This document shows, piece by piece, positions 35,820-47,000 of a DNA stretch of 64,000 bases (position 1 is its first letter; every line of letters starts with the position of its first letter). This DNA comes from Acanthaster planci. Lineage: Eukaryota; Echinodermata; Asteroidea; Valvatida; Acanthasteridae. The translations under genes and the position numbers were made by a program. The notes under the pieces are model-generated. The model was not told the DNA's origin. It was given only the letters and a program-made list of their open reading frames with translations, and searched no databases. The stretch is from assembly GCF_001949145.1 (NCBI RefSeq), contig NW_019091374.1, forward strand, positions 874,811-938,810. The letters run 5' to 3'.

Positions 35820-35993
35820 CAGTGGCATAGCCACGGGGGGGGGTTCCCCCTGAAATAAAACGGATGAACGGATATTGAACAAGGCTAACAAAAACTTGCC
35901 CCTAAAAGCCACACCACTGAAAGCTGGTGCCCCCCTCAAGATGCTGGTGCCCCCTTTGTGCCAACCACTAGTAAAATCCTAGCTACGCCACTG
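35820..35993. mobile_element. CAGTGGC-ended MITE, hAT-like
   Basis: Starts CAGTGGCATAGCCACGGGG and ends AATCCTAGCTACGCCACTG: inverted ends over about 15 bases of a 174-bp element. Flanking octamers CTCACCAA and CTTACCAG agree at 6 of 8 positions, like a decayed 8-bp hAT target duplication. Confidence 0.6.
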
Positions 35994-37164
35994 CTTACCA
36001 GTCAGTTAGGTTATGCCGTTCACACACTGTTCAAAACTGACAAAAACTGCCGCATGTATTGTGGGTTATACGTATTGGAGGAAATAGCTCGTTTCTTCGC
36101 AGTTTTGTATATAAGACAGGAAAGCTTTCTTACGGTAGCATAGAGTACCTTTATACATGACATTTCATAACATTTCGAAGCATACAACTAAATACCCTGT
36201 AAAGAAACAACACTAGAAAATTTATCATTATGATTACGTACTCAACATTCAACAGTAATTTGTAAGGCTTTGTGTATGCTATCAAAATGTTTTGGCATCA
36301 AAAGTATGTTCTATAAAAGTAAGAAAATTACAAACATCGTTTTCCCGATTCACACTTCCATATTTTGGCAAGGTTTATGTCCAATATAGTAGACGCAATA
36401 TTAAGGTGTTTTTGCAATACGGATTTCAAACAAAAAAGGATCCTGTTGGCCATGCAGGGTTCCATATACTGCAAAAACTGGTGTCACTTTAACACCCTCG
36501 GTCTCCACCCAGGACATCAGTGGAGTCTTCTACTATATGAATACAGGGTGCTAATCTAACACTACAGTTTTGCAGTTTGCTTGATATCTGTAGTGATAGT
36601 GGTGCATCTTTGGCCGTAAGAGGGCGTAGTCACAATTTATGTAATTTGGGAATTGAAGGCTTAGGCCTACAGGTAGATTGGTGAGAGTGTTACCGAACCG
36701 TGAGTAACTCAAGGTTTGTGTAGATTGTATCCTTCATACTCCCGCTTATTTCTAACACAACAAAATAAACAAGGAACGTTCATTTAATTCGAATAGTTCG
36801 TCGAGCTTTTTTCCTAGAACGAGGCGGAGAATTGCGCCCCGCTTCAGTCAAATTTCGTACCACCAAAATGACACTCGTCTTATTCAGACTATAAAGCTAG
36901 GAACACAGCTCTATGTTCAGACATGTTCTTTCCTCAAATGAAGGGCCCATCGTTGACCACAGACCCCGGACCTTTCCTATTCCTGCTTTCTTCTATCCCC
37001 ATTAATCTAAACCAACTCCTTCAGTTGATATCCTACGTTTTATCTCTGTGTAAAACCTGCACGTTTGCAAATTTAGGTTTGTGACTTAAGCAGGGAGAGG
37101 CAGAAAACGTACTACGTCCTAGTTGATTGGACAGCATTAGAGCCGGGTTACACTTGGTGCAAGA

Positions 37165-37247
37165 GCGAACCCAATCACGAATTATTTTTTGACGTCAAAT
37201 CATTATTCGCGCTGCAAACTCGCACAAGTTGAATACATTTCAACTCG
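37165..37247 (+). mobile_element. Dispersed repeat family, copy A
   Basis: ATTCGCGCTGC (37205) and GAATACATTTCAACTC match, in reverse orientation, the element at 60.25-60.43 kb over about 80 bases. Lies just beyond the 3' end of the coiled-coil gene. Confidence 0.5.
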
Positions 37248-37659
37248 AAGGATCTTTGGCTGCAAATGTAATGGTAAAAAAGGAATTCGCTTCGTTTTCA
37301 CATTCCTCTGTTGTATGAACTGGCCTTTAAGATGCCATCGAATATTCGGACTTTCTGAAATGCCGACTCATGAGCTTTCAACTTGTATACAAGGAGACAT
37401 ACGCGATAGGTCCAAGGACTCCGTTTTTCCTCAAGTCCAAACCGGTTATAGAATGAGTACTGAAGTTCCATGGTGCATTCCGCAGTAAGTGCAATAGTGT
37501 TAAACGAACAGATATCTCCAAAAGACTCCCCAAGATGACCTCGTTAAAGTGACCGAAATATTGACTTATTATCATGGTTGTTTTCGGAACCAAATATATT
37601 GTGTTATGCCAAACATAATTATGATGTACAGTTACGAACTGGATATGAGAATAACTTCT

Positions 37660-37665
37660 TTTAAT
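37660..37665 (-). terminator. Possible polyadenylation signal ATTAAA
   Basis: The common variant ATTAAA on the minus strand about 100 bases after the last-exon stop. No AATAAA was seen on this strand between the stop and about 36.7 kb. Confidence 0.3.
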
Positions 37666-37763
37666 TCATACAATTAAATTGTAACTACGCGTAATTAGAA
37701 TAGGTACTAGGAAGTGGAAGTGATGTTAAATAATAAATCTAATCTGTGGAATGAATCTTGGAA

Positions 37764-38036
37764 TCAGACCGTTGTTTCAATGCTGGACCTTTTCCTCTTA
37801 AAATGTCCATCCTCTGCTGCTGATACCAAGCCCATCTCTTGTTCCGTTGTCAGGTCGTAGTCGGACACCGACGACCCCGACGGAAGTCGTTCCTGGTAGA
37901 ACGACGCCTGGGCATCCAGGCCGGTCTTCAAGCGTTTGCTGGCCAGCCAGCGCGCCGGCAAGCGGCGGCCGGGGTTAGGAGAGGGCCGGGGGAAGTGCAC
38001 CGTGAGGGCTGGAATGATGCCGACTTGGCTCGGCAA
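37764..38036 (-). CDS. Coiled-coil gene, last exon (end ETTV)
   Basis: Acceptor ATCACAG precedes 90 codons and TGA. The protein reads LPSQVGIIPALTVHFPRPSP, then LPARWLASKRLKTGLDAQAS and ends FKRKRSSIETTV. The exon joins exon o in phase 0. Its GC content and low-repeat protein sequence argue against a chance frame. The end is a class I PDZ-ligand type (T at -2, V at 0). Confidence 0.75.
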   Translation of the reverse strand: MPSQVGIIPALTVHFPRPSPNPGRRLPARWLASKRLKTGLDAQASFYQERLPSGSSVSDYDLTTEQEMGLVSAAEDGHFKRKRSSIETTV

Positions 38037-41000
38037 CTGTGATGGTCAGTATACCCCGTTCGATTGAACAAGGGGAAGGGAGACAGGGAATGCAGGTTTA
38101 GACAGGACACACGCGAGAGGGTTGAACGAAAGATGAGATCGGAAACACAGGAGTGGAAGACAGGAGAGTGGACGGAGAAGGTGCCGCGACCAACCAGGGC
38201 AGGAAATAAAACGGCGAAGAACAGAAAATTAATGACAAACAGTGCCAAAAATCAAAATAATAACATGCAAACATACTGAAGGCTGTAAGAGCAAGACGTG
38301 GACTCTGAACGAGGCGTCTGTGTAGAACTGGAGTTTGATACTGGTACCAAGGCCATGATCACGAAAAACAAGGTGACTGCAGAGGATTAATCAATATACC
38401 GCTAAAGGCTCCAGACGCTTTTACGCTGCTCTGGGATTGAGCGGGAAAGTTGCTCATTCATGAGCGCACTGGCCTCAAGCGCTCTCAGTTTGTTTTCTCT
38501 TTTTCCAGAAAATTAACCCGTCGACGTGTATCGACTTCTGGTCCTGGACATTTTATTATTCTGCGCTTAAGTCTAATCCATTCTTTTTAGACCATTGCCC
38601 CTGTTCAGAGTACCTGCCATTGTTAAATAACGTAGGCATTAAATAAAAGCTGAAGAGTACGGCGTAACAGGAATTAGAAATTAACGGACAGAAACGGTTT
38701 AGTGTACAAAAATCTGGATTACTGTATTATGGGAACAAAATGAACAGTAGATAACCGAGCAAATGGGTCAAACAAAACGAAGTGGTGAGTGGTGGGTTTT
38801 AAGAACACGTTATTCAAGGGGAGGGGAATACAAACAATTGAGACGAACAAGGCGACAGACACGTTTTTTTGGACATTGGAAGCGGGGAAGAAAAATACAA
38901 GAGTTAATGAGCTAATGCCGCAAGAAGCGATGATTGATGTAAGGGAAAGTTTGACTAGTACATACGTGTCAATGAAGCTATCGTAAGTGTGATGTACAAA
39001 GTTGAGATTTTTTGGAATTAGTCGCAAAGATTCCTGTTAATGCACACTGGAGTATGGAAAAGGAGCATGCAGAATGCATCTGTCTATGGGAATTGTTTGC
39101 TTGGTTAAGATTTTTCTGCGACCACCACAGGGCAATAGTTATTGCGTCTACTAATCACTGAAGTTTGTAGGATGTTTTGCTGGCAAGATGCTCGTAGATA
39201 GAATCTAGACTAAAATGTTGTTTCTATCTTTTCTTGAGAACCTACCATTTCGTCAAGGGAGGCTGTAGGGGCAGGTTTCAGGGGAGCCTCTTGACTTGCT
39301 TTCCCTGGCTGTTTTTCCACATCTGACACCCCTTTGTCACCAGTGGAAGAGCTAACCACACGGCACGTCTCCACTTGATTCACTGTTTTCTTGGACGATA
39401 CCACCATTACACAGGTGGTGTTCGGCTTGGGGGGGCTGGTGGGGCTGGAGGGACTGGCGGAGGTGGCAAAGGTCACACTCCGCGCAGGCGTAGCGTGAGA
39501 ACGATCACCTGACTTGGACCGTTTCTTGTGCTTGGACGCGATAGATGTTTTGGTTTGAGGGGATCCGCAGTCAGGCTGGGCAGATGCTCTAGGAGTTGGG
39601 GAGACAGCGGCAGATGGACGCTTCAAACTCGTCACTTGAGTCTCAACAATTTTGTGGCTGTGCTCCTCAGTTTTAATCTGGGAGTGGTGCTGAGTGAGTG
39701 ACACGGCCGGTGCAGCGCTCCAAACAGAACTCTTAGAGGGAGGGGAGTGGGTCTGGGGACTAGACTGGCTTGCCGCAGCCCCAGCAACCGTTTCGTTGTT
39801 GTTCGTCACTGAGACGGTGAGTTGTGACGGTCGGTGGTAGGGGTTGTTATTGTTGTTATTGGGTTCACGGCCGGCGGTGCTACTTTCCGTGATGGGTTTG
39901 ATGGTCTGCTGCTGTTGCATGAGCAGACTCGGGGGCAGGTCTGCAAAGAAGTTGGCCCTGGCTGAGCGAGGAGACACCCACTTGCGTCTTGTCGTCGGGG
40001 ACTCCACCTCGCTGGTCTGGCCCAGGTGTTGTAGTGGGACCTCGGAAAATGGTCTAGTTTTGGCTTGCATTTGGCTCTTAGTCCGTGGCAACTGACCGGG
40101 AATGACCGCGAGAGGCTCAGCACTCTGCATGGCAGTTTGCGGGTAGGGCGGCAGGGGGATGTTGAAATTCTTCCCCGAGGCAGCCGAGTGTCTCCAGGTC
40201 GGCGGGGGAGACTGGGCTGGGGTCGTGGCAGGAGCGCTGTCGGACCGTTTGGTCGTTGCATGGACCTCGTTCATTTTCTTTGGTAGCAGGAAACCCGGAG
40301 GGGCACAGGGGTAGTTGGACACCGAGCGGGGCAGTCTAGGCGACCCGACAGGGCTCGGACCTTTGATGCCCGGGACTGAGCTGCTGGCTTTCACCGGGAC
40401 TGTATTACTGTTTGGTTTGGAAGCACTCGGGGAGATAAGTTCCTGACTCTGAGCATGCACGCTTGCTTTCGAGGTAGTCGTGTTCCTAGCACTTTGGGAA
40501 TCAAGGCCACACGGAGCACTGGCCCCAACACCTTTCATAGTCACGACAGGAGGGGGCGCACTGTCTTTCACAACGGAGGGCTTGGTGATATCTGGTTCTG
40601 AGGTTGGTGGGCTGCGACGTGTGTATAGTTCGCTGTCCGTGTGGCGCTCTCGATCGCTGTCGTGATCAGAGGAATCGTCGTGTTCCCGCCTCGGCGACAG
40701 GGCGCGGCTCGGCAGCGTCCCAGCTCCCCGCGCCAGGTTCTGCTCAAACATCTTCTTCGTCGACGTCACCCTGTTTTTGTCCAACTCAGCCATTCGCTTC
40801 TCCAGGTCCGCCTCAAGTTTCACCTCGGAGTCCGAGGACACGGGCGAGGATTTCCGGTCCGTTTCACGGAGCAGCCCCTGGCCGTCGAATCGGCCGAACT
40901 TCGTCAGCACCGGCTTGGCGGTAATTTTGGCCGGTGGTGCATCGCGCTGCTTGTCACTCAGCGCGGGGGACGAGGACGCCGAGTTGGTGTTGCTGTTACA

Positions 41001-44000
41001 GCTGCTTCCGTGTTCGCTATCATCCTCGTCCTTCACGGGAGAAGCAGTCCGTAGATCGGGCGGACTAGGGGTTGAACACATCCGCTGCGCCAGCTGCACC
41101 CGCATCGAAGATGTCTTGGGCTCAGGAGTCTGAGCCCGGGCCTGCTTCTCGGGAGATCGCTTCCTGCGCGGTTTGGGCGACGAGGAAGTGAGTACCTCAG
41201 CGCTCCGCGTGTGGGGGCGGTCATCACGTTTACTGCCCTCAACAGGTGGCCTCTCCGTGGTAATGATTTGAATGGAAGTGGTATCCGAAGTGCTGTCTTC
41301 GTACTGTTTGGCTCGCTGGCACACGGGCTTGGAATATTTGACAACGGAAGCTGCATGCGCGACGTCTGAGTGTGACTTGGACCTACGAGATTGTAAGATA
41401 CAAGACCAAACATAAAAGTGAAAATCTGAAGGTGCCAGCCAAGTTATAAACAGAAATGCAGATTATCCTGTACAGGATAAATAGAGTGAACTCAAGTTTG
41501 CCAATGTCAGCCTGTAACAGTTGCCATTTTGTGGTCAGGCTGATTCAATTTCATTTCATATCCCATGTTTTGAGATCTCCCCCATAGGGGCAGTGCTGGT
41601 TGAAACATCAGTAAAACATTCGAGTATATAAAGAATCCAAACGGACTCTGACAATTTGGGACTGTCTCCCAAAACTTCGCCGAATCTTGCCAAATCACGA
41701 ATAAATTTCAATACCTCCACAAGGAACCCCACAGCTAACAAATCCTTGAAATTACAGTGGCTCAGAAACAGAAATATAATTCTGGAAGGGACACTAAATC
41801 AGGGCGAATCTCATCGTTTCTTTTACCGTCAGGTAGCAAGACCAACAATGACGCAGAACAGCAGTACGAATGCACATGTACGTGTTTATCATTACCTTCT
41901 TGGGCGTGTAGCACACACTATCTCTAGTTGCGCCTGATAACAGGTTAGATCATCCCGAACAATTGCGATTCGTCGGAGGGCCTAGAGTTGCCAAAACCAC
42001 GACCCCACAAATTTTGAGAAAAACACACAAAAAACCACTGTGAGAAAAAAAAATGAAGACAAGCGGAAATACGCTGCCTACCTGTAGTCTTTCTCCGCTG
42101 AAGCCACCTTTTGAGCGCGTGCGCAGATGAGAGGGCAGGAAAGGAAGATGGAAGAGAAAATATGGCTGAGTTAGTACATGCGCTGTTAGAATCTACTACC
42201 AGTCTGCCACCTACATTTTGCTGTAAATTCTACGTGACAGGTGCCTTTTCTGTATCTCCATAATGCATCTAATTGGGCAAAAATGTTGCTATTCATGGAA
42301 AACATGTCATCAACGATAAGGTCCGTGATTTATAATGGAGCATACCTTCAGTGTTACGTCGAACAAAGAAATTCAAATTCAAAGAGAGAAATGACGTGGA
42401 AGACAACGGGTCAAATTCTATATGGGGCAAAACCGAGATTTGTTGACTTCTCTCAGAGAGTTTTGATTGTTCAGCTTCTATGGCAGCAAATACCTCAACT
42501 TTTTATACCAGTTTTGGTTTCCTAGTAGATCCGTTAAGTGTTTCATCTTCTGGTTTGGGACTTTCAGCGCACGTTTTCATGATGAAATTCTATCAAACAC
42601 ACACGAGAAGCTTTAGGATGAATAACAGGGCTTTCATTCCACCAGAAAGCTTGCTGAAGCAAGTCAAAACATTTCTTAAACACTGAAAGAAGAAATCTGA
42701 GTCTTTATAAAAAGTAAAAGCCACTGAAAATGCATTGGCAAGATGCAAAGATGCACATGCTAGGGACAGTTTCCCGGTTTTCTTTTGCAAAGAGATCAGC
42801 ATGCCGCACAAGGGAAGAATACAATATCGTTTATATCATTTTCGGGACAAATTACCAGGAGAAAGAAATTTACGTGCAAGCAATACACAGACCTTCAGGC
42901 AAAGTATACCTTAGGCTGAATAGGGGAATTCTTTCAGTGGGTGTAATTTGGTAAAAATGTCCTGCCTTGCTTAATAGTTCAACGAGAAGTTTGTATCATA
43001 TGGGTATTACATGTCATGAATATTTCATACTCTCTTTATATGAATATTCTAACTAGCTAAAATCGACCGAGGAATTGGTTGGTTACCAGGTCAGTTATGG
43101 GCAAAGTAATATACCTTGGCATGCATGACAGGGAACAAAGTCACCAAACTAATTCAAAGTTTGAGGTTTGGACCTACCGGTTTTTATCCTAGAGGGCAGC
43201 ATAGCAATGGGGCACTACATGAAACATGAGACTACAGAAGCAGCTACGTGGCACGCGCACACCCGACTGATACAAAGTTATTTTGATGAGCCGAAAAAGA
43301 TACGAATCTAAAGCAAAAGTTAAGATGGCATTACATCAACCGTTATGCATAACGTGGATTAAGAAGAGGATAAATTATAAACTACACCAGTTTCAGCTCA
43401 ATAGAGTATTTCGTTACGTCTCATTTACGGCGTGACACATAACAGGGTGTGTACACAAATCCATAGTAGCAAGTTTCAGCTGATTTTAAATGTCCAATTC
43501 AATTCAGTGAACTCAAACTCGTCTGAATATATCAAAGTGTGCGGAAATCAATCCTGAGTAACGTATTTTGCAATCTGAGAGGTTTGAAAACAGATAATGT
43601 TAAAGTATCGAAAAGAAAGAAAGTGAAAAGAAAATGCAAGAACCTCGTCAAATGCGTTCTTAGCCGTCATGCTATCTGATGCTTTGATGACGTCAGGCAC
43701 TTCTTGCGCATGGGCAATCCTATCTTTCCCGTCATGCTCTGGCACCTTTTCTTGCATTCGACGCACGAGGTCGCTCTTTTCCGTTTTGGGTGGGCCACCT
43801 TTCTCACTGGATGTTCTATTTTCCTTTATCTACAGTATACGTGACACATGTTTCTATTTCAGGTATGAAAAGCACTACTATAGTTGCACTAACACAGATC
43901 TCACAGAACTAGGTTTTAAGAACGATTGTGCATAATTTTTCTCATAGCATTTGATGTGTTTGTCTTTTATACATTTACACTTGTAGAAGCCGTTTACACG

Positions 44001-47000
44001 ACTCATCGGTCTTTCATAAAACGAACATCGCTCATCCGAAATAAAAGATTATTCTGACCTCAGGATATCCTTTCCATTAAGCGAAGTCCATTACATTCCA
44101 AAGAGCAACTGGCTCTTGGATAAAAGACTGGTATCATTTTTTGTTTGAATAGATCTTGAAATTTTGAAACTATGGGTATCGGTCGGCAAAATACGTAAAA
44201 ACAAAGGAGGTAATTTTCTGTTTCATGGTAAACTGGCCGGTAAAACCTACATGCCACTATAAGGGTTGGAATATACAAATATAAGGATACCCAAAGTATT
44301 TGATAATCAGCGTCAAATATAACGACCTTTGTTTTTGTTTTTTAACTTACACTCAATTCCTGAAGTCCTTTAGTTAGCGGTTCTGTTGAATGGGAAGGGC
44401 TAGGACTTGAGGGTGTATCACTCTTACTTGATACCTGAAAACAAGTACACTTCGACGCCAATCATAATCGTCAACTCAATATGATTTGAAATCTGAAAAA
44501 AAAGGTTACTTTCTAATATGAATTATTTGTTTGCTCTTCAGCAAAAATGGCTCTCATGGCCAGCTGAAAATAGTCTGGAAGTCTAGGAAGAGAAACAGAT
44601 GATCTTACCTGCTTTGTGGCAGAATCATTCATCCGTAACTTTTGCAGCTGAAAAACACCACAAATTGTAGACACGATTAAAATTATGTTTTAGAAAGAGC
44701 TTTAAAAATTGTCTTAAATGGAAAAGCATCCAGGTAACTTGTAAATGTGATTCAATTGCATGGTTCCTGATAGTGGGGAAAAAAGGGGGTGAATGTCAAC
44801 ATACAAAAACATACACAAGATTATACAAACGGCTAGTCAAAGAGAAAAGAACATACAATTAATGAACAAAGGACAAACTTTTGTCAGTATGAGCAAGAGA
44901 TAGCAACAGCAAAAAATTTACTGTGGCCCGTAGACCTGCCATCCATCATGATGGCAAAAGAAACATAAAATAAGGTATTAATATACTCCTATTACTGGAG
45001 GAATTTGAAAAAACATTTGACTGTTATGCGGGTACCTCCTGTATAATGTTCTCAATCCTATTGTGTTCCAGCCTCCGCGAGGTTAGACTCCCCTGCAGTC
45101 GTTTTTGCAAGTCTGCCCTCTCACTACGCCAAAGGTCCCTGTCTCGCTGGTACCGCAACTCCAATTGGCTGCTTCGCTTCTGCACATCTTTTATTGCCTC
45201 CAACTGCTCCTCAAGCTGGGACCAACCAGGACAACAGTGAGTTGTTGTATGGGTAAATGCAAATCATTCAGTTCTAACCATCAAAAGTAAGTGTGACTCC
45301 TTGGATTGTTAAGATTTAAGACAAGTTATGAAAAGACTTTGTCACAAGGACGCCACAAGACGTCAAGACGCAAACATTTGTGGAAGAGACGCTGCGTGGC
45401 GTCCTTCCACCCAAAAAAATACACAAAATGGCATTTCAGTTGGCAATACAACCTCTAAAAGCCAAACTGATATTCCCGTTCAATGCATTTTATTGACAAT
45501 TGGGGCTGCATAATGTTCATAATAAGGAGAAATGGGCAAAATGAGATGTACTAAAGCAAGGGTGGCATTGTTGTACGCCCGTCATACCAGCTTGCGTGCT
45601 TGTATAGACCTTCCCTAGCTACTCAACGTAGAGAGTCGACAAAGTTGAATCTCATCCAACTTTGCCGACTGTCTGTGTCAACGTTTGCGTTAGTCACGAT
45701 GACGTATTTCGATATCACTGCGTATCCTCGTTGACTGATCGGTGATACCCTCTGTGTCTCTTTACGTCGGTATGGAAACCAGGCTTTACATACAAAGTGT
45801 CCAACTACTATCCAACCTGCACCACATCTTGAAAGGTGAGCTTACCTCTTTGATGGAGTCCGAGAGTTTCTGTCTATCGTCTTCCCATTCTTTCTTTTCC
45901 TTGGCGAGCTTCTCCTGAGCCACGTCCAGCTCGCGCTGAATCTTGCCGTGGCGAGCGTCGGCCTGCCGCCGGGTCTCCAAGGAGTTCTGGTTAGCCTCGG
46001 CCACAAGTCGTCGGTTGTCGGCCCGCTCGATGTCCCAGGCCGCCTGGAGGCGAACCTGGAGCTCTTCCAGTTTGACCTTCTTAAGTTTAGTCTGCTGCTC
46101 AAGCTGTCGGGTTGAAAAGATTTCAGAGTGAGTTGAAGAATAAAAACATAAAGATCACTAAGTCACATTTATCCAAAGACAAGCAATCAGAGATGGATTT
46201 CTAGGTACACTTGAGCGTATTGTCCTTGGCAAGAAAACCTACAAGTCTCAAGTTACACACCCCATAGACGAGCCATTGGTAACGCCAGCTATGCAGCCTG
46301 AGCTAGACCAAGAGAGGGCAAATTTTCCTAGCAACGGAGGCCCCTCTGGTACTTGTACGGAACTGCGTATCACTGGTTCACGAACGATTATGAAACGTAA
46401 GCGTTGAAGTCGCGTCGCTACCTACAAATGAACACTCCCGACCGATATTGCTCTTTTCAACCGATTAGGGGGTGCTTCTGCTCAGGGCAGATAACGATGC
46501 AATGTTCACACGGAAAAAGAGGCAACTATACTGTTTCAGGTATGTCTAATTCGAAAATGCAAGTTTCCTCCGTCCCCAAATGTTTCATACCGTTCTCAGC
46601 AAGTCAACATCAAATCCGACCACAAACGAGATCATCAAGTCTTCGTGAATGATGAAAGACCAGTGTCTACTTCAGAACAATGATGTTACAGCAATGCAGT
46701 CATTAAAGAGCACCTCGAAGGAAAACATGTTTTCTCTGATTTTATCTGTTCATATAAAAATATGGAAGCATCCAAATCGAACACAGTGTCATTTGTCTTC
46801 AGAACACAACTATAACAAGTTAAAAAGGTGTTTTTTTTCTGTTCAGGCCGAGATGCGAATTCTGAATGTAGATTGCGTCATTCAGAGAAAACGAGAGGAA
46901 CCCTCGCCCTGTGTTCGTAGTGGATAAACCCTTATGCATGTCAACCAATTCATGTAGCCATTGTTTGTAGCCATTGTTTGGCATTCACAAGGATTTATCC

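Larger units (their letters stand above)
27341..37659. other. Intergenic between convergent genes
   Basis: Apart from the CSL-site block, microsatellites, one hAT-like MITE and a short palindrome (GCCGCTCTTTAAAGCGGC, 32899), I see nothing but AT-rich unique DNA. The long open frame at 28616-29302 lies in the GC-rich block and looks non-coding. Confidence 0.6.

Noticed and set aside
39806-41054. Several open frames of 100-150 codons on both strands
   Set aside because: Shadows of the long tail exon o.
45346-45406. Hairpin AAGGACGCCAC/GTGGCGTCCTT in an intron
   Set aside because: Only 11-bp arms with a 39-base loop; no sign of a known RNA or element.
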